64,000 nt of DNA from Cryptoclostridium sp964637365 (GCA_964637365.1 CAZWWH010000011.1:7413-71412); one strand, 5' to 3'; shown: positions 8,237 to 18,214, counted from the stretch's first letter. Notes: generated from the letters alone by a model not told the origin. Numbers and translations: made by a program.

Positions 8237-11048
8237 GAACATTTTAATCAAAGGTGCCAGAGAGCACAATTTAAAGAATATTGACATTGAGATCCCCCGT
8301 GATAAGCTGGTGGTTATTACGGGACTGAGCGGCTCCGGCAAAAGCTCTTTGGCCTTCGATACCATTTACGCCGAGGGCCAGCGCCGCTATATGGAGAGCT
8401 TGAGCTCCTATGCCCGACTCTTTTTGGGCCAGATGGAAAAGCCTGACGTCGATTATATTGAGGGCCTTTCCCCGGCCATTTCCATTGACCAGAAAACCAC
8501 CAACAAAAACCCCCGTTCCACCGTGGGAACGGTGACGGAGATTCACGACTATCTTCGTTTGCTCTACGCCCGGGTGGGGCATCCACACTGCCCCAAGTGC
8601 GGCAAGCCCATCTCTCAGCAAACCGTGGAGCAAATTGTGGACACCTTAATGGCTTTGCCGGAACGGACCAAAATTCAGATTTTAGCCCCTATGGCCCGAG
8701 GCCGTAAGGGCGAGTTCCAAAAGCTATTTGAGGATGCCAGAAAAAACGGCTTCGTACGGGTACGGGTCGATGGGGAGATTCGGGATTTAAGCGAAGAAAT
8801 CAAGCTGGAAAAGCAGAAGAAACATACCATTGAGCTAGTCATTGACCGTTTGGTCATCAAAGAGGACGTGGCTAACCGTTTGGCGGATTCTTTGGAATTG
8901 GCGCTGAACTATAGCGACGGCCTTGTCACCGCCGACGTTATCGGCGGTGAAAGCATGACTTTCAGCCGTAATTTCGCCTGCATTGACTGCGGCATCAGCC
9001 TTGAGGAGCTGACGCCCCGGATGTTTTCCTTCAATAATCCCTTCGGCGCCTGCCCTGACTGCGATGGCCTGGGCTATACCATGAAAATTGATCCCGATTT
9101 TATCATTCCTGATAAAAACCTCTCCATCAATGAAGGAGCCATCGTGACCCTGAATATTGGCAATATGTATGGATGGTACTACCAGACCTTAAAAGCCGTG
9201 GCACAGGAATACGGCTTTTCTTTGGACACCCCGGTGAAGGATCTCTCCAAAAAGGATATGGATGTGCTGCTTTATGGCATCGGCGATAAAAAAATTCAGG
9301 TTCCCTATGACCATCGGGACGGCTACAAAAAGCTTTATTACGCCAACTGGGAAGGCCTGATTAACAATTATGAGCGCCGCCATAAGGAAACCAATTCCAA
9401 CTATATTCGCGAGGAATTTGAAAAATATATGTCCTTTAAGCCCTGTACCTGCTGTCACGGCGCCAGACTGAAAAAGGAAAGTTTGGCTGTGACCGTGGGC
9501 GGCAAAAACATCAATGAAATCAGCGATATGTCTATTGGCGACGCCCGCCGATTCTTCCAGGAACTGGAGCTGACGGAGCGGGAGACCTTCATCGCCAAGC
9601 AGATTTTAAAGGAAATCAACAGCCGCCTGGGCTTTTTGGTGGATGTGGGCTTGGATTATATCACCCTGTCCCGCAGCGCCGGCACCTTGTCCGGCGGAGA
9701 AGCCCAGCGGATTCGCTTGGCCACCCAAATCGGTTCCTCTCTGATGGGGGTTCTCTATATTTTGGACGAGCCCAGCATCGGCCTGCATCAGCGGGATAAT
9801 GAACGGCTCATCGCGACCTTGCAGCACCTCAGGGATTTGGGCAATACCGTCATCGTGGTGGAACATGACGAAGATACCATGCTGGCCTCGGATTATATCA
9901 TCGACATTGGCCCCGCCGCCGGTGTCAACGGCGGCTATGTGGTAGCGGCGGGCCCGCCGGAGGAATTTATGAAGCATGAGGATTCCGTCACGGCTCAATA
10001 TCTCTCTGGCCGCACTATGATTCCCGTGCCTGCCCAACGCCGTCCTATCACAGGGAAATCCATTCAAATTAAGGGCGCTACCAAACATAATTTGAAGAAC
10101 CTTGACGTGGAGATTCCCCTTGGTGTATTTGTGGTGGTCACTGGGGTATCTGGTTCGGGAAAATCTACCTTGATTAACGAGGTTTTATACAATACCCTGG
10201 CTTACCGTCTCAACCGCGCCCGACTCCAGCCGGAAAATTTCGCCGCCATTGAGGGGCTGGAGCATCTTGATAAGGTGGTCAATATTGACCAAAGCCCCAT
10301 CGGCCGCACCCCCCGCAGCAATCCCGCTACCTATACCGGGGTGTTTGACCTGATTCGGGATATTTTCTCCCAAACCAAAGAAGCGAGAGCCCGGGGCTAT
10401 CAAAAAGGACGGTTCAGCTTCAATGTCAAAGGTGGCCGCTGCGAGGCCTGCCAGGGCGACGGCATTCTGAAAATTGAGATGCACTTCCTCCCCGATATCT
10501 ATGTGCCCTGCGAGGTCTGCAAGGGCAAGCGGTATAATCGGGAAACCCTGGAAGTAACCTATAAAGGTAAGAGCATCGCCGACGTACTGGAAATGACCGT
10601 GGATGAAGCCACGGAGTTCTTTGAGAATATCCCCAAAATTCACCGGAAGTTAAAGACCCTTCAGGATGTGGGGCTGGGCTATATTCAGCTGGGCCAAAGC
10701 GCCACGACTTTATCAGGGGGCGAGGCCCAGCGGGTGAAGCTGGCCACGGAGCTGTCGAAACGGCCCACCGGCAGCACCATCTATATTCTGGATGAACCTA
10801 CCACGGGCCTCCATTCCGCTGACATCGCCTGTTTGCTGGAGGTACTCCAGCGGTTGGTGGACCATGGCGATACCGTACTGGTCATTGAGCACAATCTCGA
10901 CGTGATTAAAACTGCGGACCATATCATTGATCTGGGGCCCGAAGGGGGTTACCGCGGCGGCACCATTGTGGCACAGGGCACGCCAGAGGAAATTGTGAAA
11001 AATAAAAAATCCCATACCGGGCGTTTTTTAAAAGATAAATTGAAATAA
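8229..11048 (+). CDS. uvrA: Excinuclease ABC subunit A
   Basis: UvrA is the dimeric ATPase that finds bulky DNA lesions and loads UvrB. At 939 residues it is full length. Two ABC modules are visible: the first with GLSGSGKSS (about residues 31-39) and LSGGEAQRIRLATQ, the second with GVSGSGKST and LSGGEAQRVKLATE. Zinc-binding CxxC pairs occur in CPKCGKP, CIDCG and FGACPDCDGLG in the first half, and CEACQGDGI and CEVCKGK in the second. The ATG at 8229 lies inside the end of uvrB, which implies translational coupling. Confidence 0.98.
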   Translation: MRENILIKGAREHNLKNIDIEIPRDKLVVITGLSGSGKSSLAFDTIYAEGQRRYMESLSSYARLFLGQMEKPDVDYIEGLSPAISIDQKTTNKNPRSTVGTVTEIHDYLRLLYARVGHPHCPKCGKPISQQTVEQIVDTLMALPERTKIQILAPMARGRKGEFQKLFEDARKNGFVRVRVDGEIRDLSEEIKLEKQKKHTIELVIDRLVIKEDVANRLADSLELALNYSDGLVTADVIGGESMTFSRNFACIDCGISLEELTPRMFSFNNPFGACPDCDGLGYTMKIDPDFIIPDKNLSINEGAIVTLNIGNMYGWYYQTLKAVAQEYGFSLDTPVKDLSKKDMDVLLYGIGDKKIQVPYDHRDGYKKLYYANWEGLINNYERRHKETNSNYIREEFEKYMSFKPCTCCHGARLKKESLAVTVGGKNINEISDMSIGDARRFFQELELTERETFIAKQILKEINSRLGFLVDVGLDYITLSRSAGTLSGGEAQRIRLATQIGSSLMGVLYILDEPSIGLHQRDNERLIATLQHLRDLGNTVIVVEHDEDTMLASDYIIDIGPAAGVNGGYVVAAGPPEEFMKHEDSVTAQYLSGRTMIPVPAQRRPITGKSIQIKGATKHNLKNLDVEIPLGVFVVVTGVSGSGKSTLINEVLYNTLAYRLNRARLQPENFAAIEGLEHLDKVVNIDQSPIGRTPRSNPATYTGVFDLIRDIFSQTKEARARGYQKGRFSFNVKGGRCEACQGDGILKIEMHFLPDIYVPCEVCKGKRYNRETLEVTYKGKSIADVLEMTVDEATEFFENIPKIHRKLKTLQDVGLGYIQLGQSATTLSGGEAQRVKLATELSKRPTGSTIYILDEPTTGLHSADIACLLEVLQRLVDHGDTVLVIEHNLDVIKTADHIIDLGPEGGYRGGTIVAQGTPEEIVKNKKSHTGRFLKDKLK

Positions 11049-11131
11049 CTTGCGCAGAGCGGGCAAGCAAATGGTTGGCTGCAAAGATTATTTTGAAATA
11101 GGAACCAAACGCCGTAGAAAAAGGAGCGATC

Positions 11132-12988
11132 ATGGATAAAGGTTTCTGGCAGGAAAAATTGAAGAATCTGCCCACCCGCCCCGGGGTATATCTGTTTCGG
11201 GACGGCGACGGCAACGTCATCTATGTGGGTAAGGCCAAGAGCTTAAAAAACCGTGTGTCTTCCTATTTCCAGGACAGCAAGGCCATGGCCCCCAAAACCC
11301 TCGCCATGAGGGAAAAGGCCAGGAACCTCGAGTATATTCTGGTGGACTCTCCGGCGGAAGCTCTTCTTTTAGAGTGCAACCTCATCAAACTCCACCGCCC
11401 CCATTACAATATCCTTTTAAAGGATGATAAAACCTATCCGTACTTGAAGCTGACCTTGAACGAGGAATATCCCCGTCTTTTGGTAACGCGGTATTATAAA
11501 AACGACGGTGGCAGATACTTCGGCCCCTATACCAATGTCACCGCCATGAACGAAACCGTAGATATTATCCGCCGCGTGTTCCCTCTAAGGAACTGCGGCT
11601 TAAAACCGGGCCGCACCAAGGGTAGGGCCTGCCTGAACTATGATTTGGGCAACTGCTCCGCCCCTTGTGTAGGGAAAATCAGCCGGGAGGATTACCAAAA
11701 CCTGGTCAAAGGTGTTGAGGATTTCCTACAAGGCGATGGCGACGCCATCAAAAAAGACTTGGCCAAGAAGATGGAGGACTGTGCCGAGGCTTTGGATTTT
11801 GAAACCGCGGCGCTCTACCGTGATAAAATCAACGCCGTCAACGCAGTGTTGGCCAAACAAAAAATCAGCATTGCAAACTCCGATGATGACCGTGACCTCA
11901 TCGCCATTTACCGTGACGGTGACGACGCTGTTATTACCGCCTTCTTCGTCCGCCAAGGGAAGCTGCTGGGACGGGAGCACCGCTACGTGAGCCACTGCGG
12001 TGAAAGTGCGTTCTCAGAGATTTATACCACGTTTCTTGCAGATTTTTACGGCGGCGACCGCATTATCCCTCCGGAAATCTGTGTCTCCACCTTGCCCGGG
12101 GACAATGAAACCCTCGGCCAGGTGCTGCGGGAGCGGCGTGGCGGCAAGGTGCGGTTTTTTGTGCCCCAACGGGGAGAAAAACGCCGACTTTTGGAATTGG
12201 CGGAAAAGAACGGCGCTTTGCTTCTGGACGAGGAACGCCGCAGCAAAAAGAAAGATGATAAGGAATACGCCACAGCTTTGGAAAATCTTCGTTTGGCTCT
12301 GGGACTGAAGCATACGCCCCATCGTATTGAATGCTACGATATTTCCCATATTCAGGGGGCTTACACTGTTGGGTCCATGATCGTATTTCACGAAGGGAAG
12401 CCCAAAAAAGATCAGTACCGCAAATTCAAAATCAATACCGTCGAGGGGATCGACGACTTTGCCTCTCTCAATGAGGTGCTGGACCGCCGCTATCGCCATG
12501 GTTTGGAAGAAAAATCCCAGGGAAAAACCGACGGCTTTGCCCATTTCCCGGATTTGTTTATCATCGACGGCGGTAAAGGGCAGTTAAGCGCCACACTGAA
12601 GATTAAAGAGAAATACCAATCGAATATTCCCTTTGTGTCCCTGGCCAAACGGGAGGAGGAGTTGATTCTTCCTCATCAAACGGAATCCTTGATGCTGCCC
12701 AAAGGCAGTCCCGAATTTCATTTGATTCAGCGTATTCGTGACGAGGCCCACCGTTTTGCCATCACCTTCCACCGCAGCCTGCGGACGAAGGGGCAGACCC
12801 GTTCGGTGCTGGACGAAATACCCAACATCGGCCCCAAACGGCGAAAGGCATTATTGAAGCATTTCGGTACCGTAAAAGCCATTGAAAACGCCACCGAAGA
12901 AGAAATCGCCCTGGTGGAAACGATGAACCGCGATGCGGCGGCTTCGGTTTACGATTATTTTCGCTTGAAGCATAAAAACGAAAAATGA
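11132..12988 (+). CDS. uvrC: Excinuclease ABC subunit C
   Basis: UvrC makes both incisions around the lesion held by UvrB. The 618-residue protein has an N-terminal GIY-YIG nuclease (GVYLFRDGDGNVIYVGKAKSLKNR, about residues 14-37) for the 3' cut and a UVR domain (about residues 200-235). A C-terminal RNase-H-like nuclease for the 5' cut contains CYDISHIQG and FIIDGGKGQL. A helix-hairpin-helix tail (IPNIGPKRRKALLKHFG) ends the protein. AAAAAGGAG precedes the ATG. The 83-base gap after uvrA has no evident terminator, so the three uvr genes probably form one operon. Confidence 0.98.
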   Translation: MDKGFWQEKLKNLPTRPGVYLFRDGDGNVIYVGKAKSLKNRVSSYFQDSKAMAPKTLAMREKARNLEYILVDSPAEALLLECNLIKLHRPHYNILLKDDKTYPYLKLTLNEEYPRLLVTRYYKNDGGRYFGPYTNVTAMNETVDIIRRVFPLRNCGLKPGRTKGRACLNYDLGNCSAPCVGKISREDYQNLVKGVEDFLQGDGDAIKKDLAKKMEDCAEALDFETAALYRDKINAVNAVLAKQKISIANSDDDRDLIAIYRDGDDAVITAFFVRQGKLLGREHRYVSHCGESAFSEIYTTFLADFYGGDRIIPPEICVSTLPGDNETLGQVLRERRGGKVRFFVPQRGEKRRLLELAEKNGALLLDEERRSKKKDDKEYATALENLRLALGLKHTPHRIECYDISHIQGAYTVGSMIVFHEGKPKKDQYRKFKINTVEGIDDFASLNEVLDRRYRHGLEEKSQGKTDGFAHFPDLFIIDGGKGQLSATLKIKEKYQSNIPFVSLAKREEELILPHQTESLMLPKGSPEFHLIQRIRDEAHRFAITFHRSLRTKGQTRSVLDEIPNIGPKRRKALLKHFGTVKAIENATEEEIALVETMNRDAAASVYDYFRLKHKNEK

Positions 12989-13020
12989 GCATATTCATAG
13001 AGAGAGGACGGTGAACAATA

Positions 13021-14079
13021 GTGACTCTCTCTTCTTTTTTGGATAAAAAATCAGCGGCGATTGCGGATTTACACGGTATGGGGGCTTGTCTGGAGGCATT
13101 TCCCGCCCAATGCTCCCACAGCCTTTCTTTGGGACAAACTCTGCCCCTTTGCGAATCAAAGCCTTGGAACGGTGTGGCGCTCTGCGCCATGGGCGGCTCT
13201 GCTTTGGCGGCGGATTTCATCGCCTCTTTGGGGCAAAAGCGCAGCCACTTGCCCTTTGCCGTGGTGCGGGATTACGCCTTGCCGCCCTTTGTGGACGAAC
13301 ATACCCTGGTCATTGCCTTGAGCTACTCCGGAGGCACTGAGGAAACCTTGACCTGCTATGACGAAGCGCAAAAACGCGGTGCCACCGTGGCGGCGGTTTG
13401 CTCTGGCGGCGCTTTGATGGAAAAGGCTCAAGATGACGGCGCCATTCTTTGCGCCATTCCCACGGGGTTTTTGCCTCGGATGGCCTTTGGTTATCTATCT
13501 TTGCCCATCCTGATGTGGCTCAGCCGCATGGGGATTGTTCCTGTTTCGGACAAAGAGTGGTTCGATTGTTACTTAACTGCCCGTGACGCCACCGCCCGTT
13601 ATCGTCTGGCAGTCTCTACCCCCGATAACCCCGCCAAAACAACTGCTTTGGCCTTAAAGGATACCACGGCCGTAATTTGGGGCAGCCGCGGGTTGATGGA
13701 TTTCGCCGCCCGAAGCATGAAAAATCAAATCAATGAAAATGCCCAGTGCCCCGCCTTTTGGGGAGCAGTGCCCGAGGTAAACCATAATGAAATTATGGCT
13801 ATGGACCACAGCACTGTGGTCTTTTTACGGGATAAAGGGGAGTATCCTCGGGTGAACAAGCGTTTTGAGCTTTGCGGTAAGCTACTGCGGGACCATGGCT
13901 GTAATCTGGAGGAGCATTGGGCCCAGGGAGAAACCTTGCCGGGCAGGGCCGTGGAGGCGCTGTCCTACGGCGCCTGGGTGTCGTATTATCTGTCCCTGCT
14001 GCGGGGCGTTGACCCTTCGGCTATGGTAACAATCGATGATCTGAAACGCGCGATGGGTCGCTCCGGCGTTGACAAATGA
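13021..14079 (+). CDS. Bifunctional phosphoglucose/phosphomannose isomerase-like SIS protein
   Basis: This cytoplasmic enzyme most likely interconverts fructose-6-phosphate with glucose-6-phosphate and mannose-6-phosphate. The 352-residue chain fits the family (about 330-350). It starts at GTG 13021 after AGAGAGGACGG. A SIS domain covers about residues 50-190, with the phosphosugar loop ALSYSGGTEET and the preceding AMGGSALAADF. A second SIS-like half contains NQINENAQCPAFWGAVPEVNHNE, with the conserved Glu and His of this family. It sits 33 bases after uvrC. No partner gene tells which sugar matters. Confidence 0.85.
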   Translation: MTLSSFLDKKSAAIADLHGMGACLEAFPAQCSHSLSLGQTLPLCESKPWNGVALCAMGGSALAADFIASLGQKRSHLPFAVVRDYALPPFVDEHTLVIALSYSGGTEETLTCYDEAQKRGATVAAVCSGGALMEKAQDDGAILCAIPTGFLPRMAFGYLSLPILMWLSRMGIVPVSDKEWFDCYLTARDATARYRLAVSTPDNPAKTTALALKDTTAVIWGSRGLMDFAARSMKNQINENAQCPAFWGAVPEVNHNEIMAMDHSTVVFLRDKGEYPRVNKRFELCGKLLRDHGCNLEEHWAQGETLPGRAVEALSYGAWVSYYLSLLRGVDPSAMVTIDDLKRAMGRSGVDK

Positions 14080-14126
14080 TAAAGGAATATCTATAATAAG
14101 AAAAGATGACTCTTTCTTGATTCAAG

Positions 14127-14147
14127 CGGCAGCAGTGCCGTTTTTTT
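14127..14147 (+). terminator. Intrinsic terminator after the isomerase gene
   Basis: A CGGCA-GCAG-TGCCG hairpin is followed directly by seven T. Confidence 0.8.
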
Positions 14148-14174
14148 GTATAAAATCTGCAACGGAGCAATTTT

Positions 14175-15725
14175 ATGAGTTTACTGGAAGTTCACAATAT
14201 ATCACATCAATACGGCGATAAAGTACTCTACCAAAACGCCAGCTTCGATTTGTACAAAGGCGAGCATATGGGCCTTGTGGGACAAAATGGCGCCGGCAAA
14301 AGCACCCTTTTAAAAACCCTGGTGGGAGAAGTAGTGCCCGATGAGGGGTTCATCCGCTGGCAGTCCAAGGTTCGGGTTGGGTATCTGGACCAGTATTCCA
14401 AGGTGGATGAGTCTCAAACCATTTTCGATTACCTGCGTACGGCTTTTCGCGACCTCTTTGAAGCGGAAAAAAAGCTCAAAGAAGTCAATGAGGAGCTTTT
14501 GACCAATGCCGACCACATTTTGGTTCGCACCGCTGCTAGTCTCCAGGACCAACTGGAACGCCGTAATTTTTACGCCATTGATAGCGAGGTGCAAAAGGTG
14601 GCGGCGGGTCTGGGGATCACCACTTTGGGGCTGGATCGTCCCTTGGGTAAGCTCAGTGGCGGCCAGCGGGCCAAGGTGATTTTGGCCAAATTGTTGTTGG
14701 AGGATCCCCAAGTCCTCTTGCTGGACGAACCTACCAACTTTCTCGATACGGAACACGTCGATTGGCTGGTACGATTTTTAAAGGGCTTTAAGGGCGCGTT
14801 TATCATCATTTCCCACGATGCTGATTTTTTGGAACGTACTTGTTCCTGTATTTGCGATTTAGAATTTAATACCATTAAAAAATACAGCGGCGGCTATACC
14901 TCTTTCCTGAAACAGAAGGAGCAGCAGGAGGCGGAGTATCTTCGCCGTTACGAAAGCCAGCAGCGGGAGATTGAGCGCACCGAAGATTACATCGCCCGCA
15001 ATAAGGTGAGGGCCTCCACTGCCGCCATGGCCAAAAGCCGCCAAAAAAAGTTGGATAAAATGGAAAAAATGGCCGCGCCCAAATTTGTTGTGAAGCCCAA
15101 TTTCAAATTTCCCTATGAATCCATCTCCACCCACAAAGCCTTGGAGGTAACGGATTTAGAGGTGGGGTATTATTATTCCCTGCTGCCGAAGCTCAGCTTC
15201 ACCGTGGCTACGGGGAAAAAGATGGTCTTTACCGGCTTTAACGGTATTGGCAAAAGTACCATGCTCAAAACCTTGGTGGGGGAACTTCCGGCCTTAGGCG
15301 GGAAATTTCAGTTTGGCGAGCGCACTAAAATCGGTTATTACGCTCAGGACCTTGTCTGGGAGGACGACACCGTCACTCCTATGGACTATATCCAGAACCT
15401 TTATCCCAAAATGACCATCAAGGAAACCCGGGCTGCCTTGTCCCGTTGCGCCATCCGTTCCGACCATGCCATCCAGCCCATCGGCACTCTGTCCGGTGGT
15501 GAGCAAAGCAAGGTAAAGCTCTGTAAGCTGACGTTGACACCGTCCAATTTTTTGGTGCTTGACGAACCCACCAATCATCTGGACGCCGATGCCCAAGCCA
15601 TCTTAAAAAAGGCTATTGTCAATTTTGAAGGTACGGTGATTTTGGTGTCCCACGATCCCACCTTTTATCAGGATTGGGCCGATGAGGTCTTTGATATCGA
15701 AGAGTTTGTGATTTTAAATCTGTGA
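14175..15725 (+). CDS. ABC-F family ATPase (ribosome-associated)
   Basis: ABC-F proteins are soluble twin ATPases that bind the ribosome E site and act in translation control, rescue or antibiotic resistance. The 516-residue chain has two ABC cassettes: GQNGAGKST, LSGGQRAKV and LLDEPTNFLD in the first, GFNGIGKST, LSGGEQSKV and LDEPTNHLD in the second. A basic linker between them (about residues 235-300, rich in Arg, Glu and Lys) is the P-site-tRNA-interaction motif region. There are no membrane segments. The set resembles the general-purpose YbiT/EttA-like members more than dedicated resistance proteins, but I cannot place the subfamily. Confidence 0.9.
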   Translation: MSLLEVHNISHQYGDKVLYQNASFDLYKGEHMGLVGQNGAGKSTLLKTLVGEVVPDEGFIRWQSKVRVGYLDQYSKVDESQTIFDYLRTAFRDLFEAEKKLKEVNEELLTNADHILVRTAASLQDQLERRNFYAIDSEVQKVAAGLGITTLGLDRPLGKLSGGQRAKVILAKLLLEDPQVLLLDEPTNFLDTEHVDWLVRFLKGFKGAFIIISHDADFLERTCSCICDLEFNTIKKYSGGYTSFLKQKEQQEAEYLRRYESQQREIERTEDYIARNKVRASTAAMAKSRQKKLDKMEKMAAPKFVVKPNFKFPYESISTHKALEVTDLEVGYYYSLLPKLSFTVATGKKMVFTGFNGIGKSTMLKTLVGELPALGGKFQFGERTKIGYYAQDLVWEDDTVTPMDYIQNLYPKMTIKETRAALSRCAIRSDHAIQPIGTLSGGEQSKVKLCKLTLTPSNFLVLDEPTNHLDADAQAILKKAIVNFEGTVILVSHDPTFYQDWADEVFDIEEFVILNL

Positions 15726-15729
15726 TATA

Positions 15730-15758
15730 TTGACAGTTTGAAACGACTGATATATAAT
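15730..15758 (+). promoter_or_regulatory. Consensus sigma-A promoter for rpmH
   Basis: TTGACA at 15730-15735 and TATAAT at 15753-15758 are both perfect and are spaced 17 bp apart. The predicted start near 15765 leaves a leader of about 110 bases before rpmH. Confidence 0.9.
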
Positions 15759-15876
15759 AGAAATACTGTGAACGCTGTGTTAACGGGATATTTATGCCTT
15801 TTTTGGTTTTGTTTACCTCCGTTTCTCGCGATAACAGTATCATTTCGAAACCCAAAATCGTAAGGAGGGAAAAAAG

Positions 15877-16011
15877 ATGAAAAGAACTTATCAACCGAAA
15901 AGACGCCAATATAAAAAAGTTCACGGCTTCCGTGCCAGAATGGCTGACGCAAATGGCAGAAAAGTCTTGAAACGCAGAAGAGCCAAAGGCAGAAAAAGAC
16001 TGAGCGCATAA
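15877..16011 (+). CDS. rpmH: 50S ribosomal protein L34
   Basis: This 44-residue, highly basic protein has the complete L34 sequence pattern: MKRTYQPK, then the HGFRARM core and the RKVLKRRRAKGRKRLSA tail. It is a structural protein of the large ribosomal subunit. TAAGGAGGG lies about 8 bases before the ATG. It opens the rpmH-rnpA-yidD-yidC-jag cluster, which is normally close to oriC. In most bacteria dnaA lies on the other side of this promoter, but here an ABC-F gene does. Confidence 0.97.
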   Translation: MKRTYQPKRRQYKKVHGFRARMADANGRKVLKRRRAKGRKRLSA

Positions 16012-16054
16012 TCCTACGCGCGGAAAACGAGGCCTGCATCGCAGGAAAGCGAAA

Positions 16055-16381
16055 TTGGAAGATAAAAATCGGCTGAAAAAACGAAAAGATTTTACTAAGA
16101 CATATAAACGAGGGAAGTCTGCCAATGGTAGATCGGTGATTCTTTGCTATCGGAAGACCACGAAACCCTATTTCCGGATAGGGTTCACCGTTTCGAAAAA
16201 AGTGGGTAAGGCCGTGGTTCGCAACAAGGTGCGGCGGCGGCTGAAGGAGATCACCCGTCTTAACAGCGAGGCATTTCTGCCAGGCTATGATTATATTTTC
16301 ATCGCCCGCAGTAAAGCCAAGGACATGCCCTTTGAAAAATTAAAATCCGATGTTTTGAGCCTGGCGAAAAGAGTGAAGTGA
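16055..16381 (+). CDS. rnpA: Ribonuclease P protein component
   Basis: RnpA is the protein cofactor of RNase P, which trims the 5' ends of tRNA precursors. The 108-residue protein starts at TTG 16055, shown by alignment of its first residues (KNRLKKRKDF) with the family. The RNA-binding motif RNKVRRRLKE lies at about residues 56-65 and the earlier FTVSKKVGKAV strand is intact. It follows rpmH by 43 bases. Confidence 0.96.
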   Translation: MEDKNRLKKRKDFTKTYKRGKSANGRSVILCYRKTTKPYFRIGFTVSKKVGKAVVRNKVRRRLKEITRLNSEAFLPGYDYIFIARSKAKDMPFEKLKSDVLSLAKRVK

Positions 16382-16385
16382 AACC

Positions 16386-16595
16386 ATGCGAAAAGTGTTT
16401 ATCTTGCTCATCCGTTTTTATCAGAAGTTTATTTCGCCCATGCACCCGCCTTGCTGTAAATATTACCCCACCTGTTCCCAGTACGCAGTGGAAGCGCTGC
16501 AAAAACACGGTATTTTAAAGGGCGGTGCCATGGCGATATGGCGCGTTTTGCGGTGCAATCCCTTTAGCAAAGGCGGTTACGACCCAGTGAAATAA
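16386..16595 (+). CDS. yidD: Membrane protein insertion efficiency factor YidD
   Basis: This 69-residue protein shows the YidD signature: IRFYQKFISP, then the Cys-rich CCKYYPTCSQYAVEAL and GGYDPV at the end. It is thought to act at the membrane together with YidC. It lies 4 bases after rnpA and is adjacent to yidC, the usual order. Confidence 0.95.
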   Translation: MRKVFILLIRFYQKFISPMHPPCCKYYPTCSQYAVEALQKHGILKGGAMAIWRVLRCNPFSKGGYDPVK

Positions 16596-16622
16596 ATGGG
16601 GAACGAAAAAGGATTACAGAAT

Positions 16623-17585
16623 ATGAAAAAAAAGAAAATACTGGTAGTTTTACTGATTATCTGCTTGGCACTGGCGGCTTTCGGCTGCTCCATGGGAGGC
16701 AATGTGGATGATAACGGCAACCTGGTTCGTAACGAGGATTCCTTTACCGTAACCATCGTTGGCGGTATCCTAAGCGGCCTCTTTCAGTTTACGGAGCTCA
16801 TCGGGGTGCCTAGCTTTGCTTTGGCTATTTTTCTGCTGACCTTGATTGTGAAACTATTAACACATCCCGTCAACGTAAAACAGCAGAAAAGCATGAAGAA
16901 CATGAGTGCTCTTCAGCCAGAGATGCAAAAACTCAATGAAAAATATCCCAACGATCCGGAAAAGAAACAGGCCGCGATGATGAAGCTCTATAAAGAGCAC
17001 AACGTCAGTCCCATGTCAAGCTGTTTGCCGCTGTTGGTTCAGATGCCCATTCTGATGATTCTCTTTTACGGGATGCGTAATTGGATCCCTGACCAAAGCT
17101 TGATCGATGCGGGATACTACAGTTTCCTTTGGGTGAAAGACTTGTCATTAATGGTAGCTGATACCAAGTGGCCCTATCTCATGCCTCTTATTTGCGCCCT
17201 TACCACACTGTTGCAGCAGTCCATGAGTATTGTGAACCTTAAAGATAAGACACAACTCATGATGTTAGTCATCTTCCCAGTCATGTTCTTCTTCGTGGCG
17301 CGTCAATTCCCTGCTGGACTGGCCCTTTACTGGATTTTTTATGGGTTGATTACAGCGGTTCAAACCCTTTTTATCAATTTCCGTTTGAAAACCGGGGTGT
17401 TTTCCACTCCTGAGGAAAAAGAACGGCGCAAAGAAGCCGCCGTTGCCGCCAAAGAGCAACGGAAGGAAGCGCTGCAAAAACAGCAAGAAAAAGCCCAGGT
17501 GAAAGCAAAACCCGCACATCCTCATACCCACTCGCAAGAAAAAGCCCGTGACGAAAAGGATTTGCCCGATAAACCCTGGCAATAA
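16623..17585 (+). CDS. yidC: YidC/SpoIIIJ/Oxa1-family membrane protein insertase
   Basis: YidC inserts and folds membrane proteins, alone or with SecYEG. I choose ATG 16623 because AAAAAGGA lies 9 bases upstream; an in-frame ATG at 16596, directly after the yidD stop, lacks such a site. The 320-residue protein starts with a lipoprotein signal (LAAFGC). It then has the five-helix Oxa1 core (about residues 45-255), with the positively charged hairpin KQQKSMKNMSALQPEMQKL, and a Lys/Glu/Ala-rich cytoplasmic tail, as in Gram-positive YidC. It precedes jag, its usual partner. Confidence 0.95.
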   Translation: MKKKKILVVLLIICLALAAFGCSMGGNVDDNGNLVRNEDSFTVTIVGGILSGLFQFTELIGVPSFALAIFLLTLIVKLLTHPVNVKQQKSMKNMSALQPEMQKLNEKYPNDPEKKQAAMMKLYKEHNVSPMSSCLPLLVQMPILMILFYGMRNWIPDQSLIDAGYYSFLWVKDLSLMVADTKWPYLMPLICALTTLLQQSMSIVNLKDKTQLMMLVIFPVMFFFVARQFPAGLALYWIFYGLITAVQTLFINFRLKTGVFSTPEEKERRKEAAVAAKEQRKEALQKQQEKAQVKAKPAHPHTHSQEKARDEKDLPDKPWQ

Positions 17586-17596
17586 GGAGTCATACA

Positions 17597-18214
17597 ATGA
17601 AAACAGTGGAAAAATCTGGCAAAACCATTGATATTGCCATTGATGCTGCTCTGGCCGAACTTGGTGCGGAACGGGAAAATACCAAGATCGAAATTCTGGA
17701 ACAAGGCAGCAAAGGCATTTTTGGCTTTGGCGCTAAGGATGCCGTGGTCCGTGTCACCGTGGATGAAAATCCCGATGCCACTGCCATTGATTTTCTGCGG
17801 AAAATCTTTGAAAAATTTGAACTTAACGTTGATATTCACGTCGAACAGGGTGAGCATTTCACCACGTTGAATCTGGTGGGGGGAAACCTCGGCATCCTCA
17901 TCGGTCGCCGCGGCGAAACTCTCGACGCTCTGCAATATCTCACAAACCTTACCGTGTCCCGTAAGTTTCAGGAAAAACATAAATACATCCTGGACGCTGA
18001 AAATTATCGAAAAAAAAGGGAAGAGACTTTGGAAAAACTGGCCAAGAAATTGGCCGCCAAGGTCAAAGAAAACGGTCGCAGCCTTTCTTTGGAACCTATG
18101 AGCCCCTATGAACGCCGTATCATTCATACTGTGCTTCAGGACGACCCCTCGGTTCGAACCTTCAGCGAAGGGGAAGAACCTTACCGCAAGGTTGTTATCA
18201 CTAAGAAACGCTAA
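17597..18214 (+). CDS. jag: Jag/KhpB RNA-binding protein (SpoIIIJ-associated)
   Basis: This 205-residue cytoplasmic RNA-binding protein has three domains: an N-terminal Jag-N domain (about residues 1-52, with GSKGIFGFG), a KH domain with the GxxG loop IGRRGE (about residues 95-120), and an R3H domain (about residues 140-205) with the SPYERRIIHTVLQ core. KhpB is known to bind RNA and to affect cell elongation and division in Firmicutes. It lies 12 bases after yidC. The mnmE-mnmG genes that usually follow are absent, because a terminator and mobile DNA come next. Confidence 0.95.
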   Translation: MKTVEKSGKTIDIAIDAALAELGAERENTKIEILEQGSKGIFGFGAKDAVVRVTVDENPDATAIDFLRKIFEKFELNVDIHVEQGEHFTTLNLVGGNLGILIGRRGETLDALQYLTNLTVSRKFQEKHKYILDAENYRKKREETLEKLAKKLAAKVKENGRSLSLEPMSPYERRIIHTVLQDDPSVRTFSEGEEPYRKVVITKKR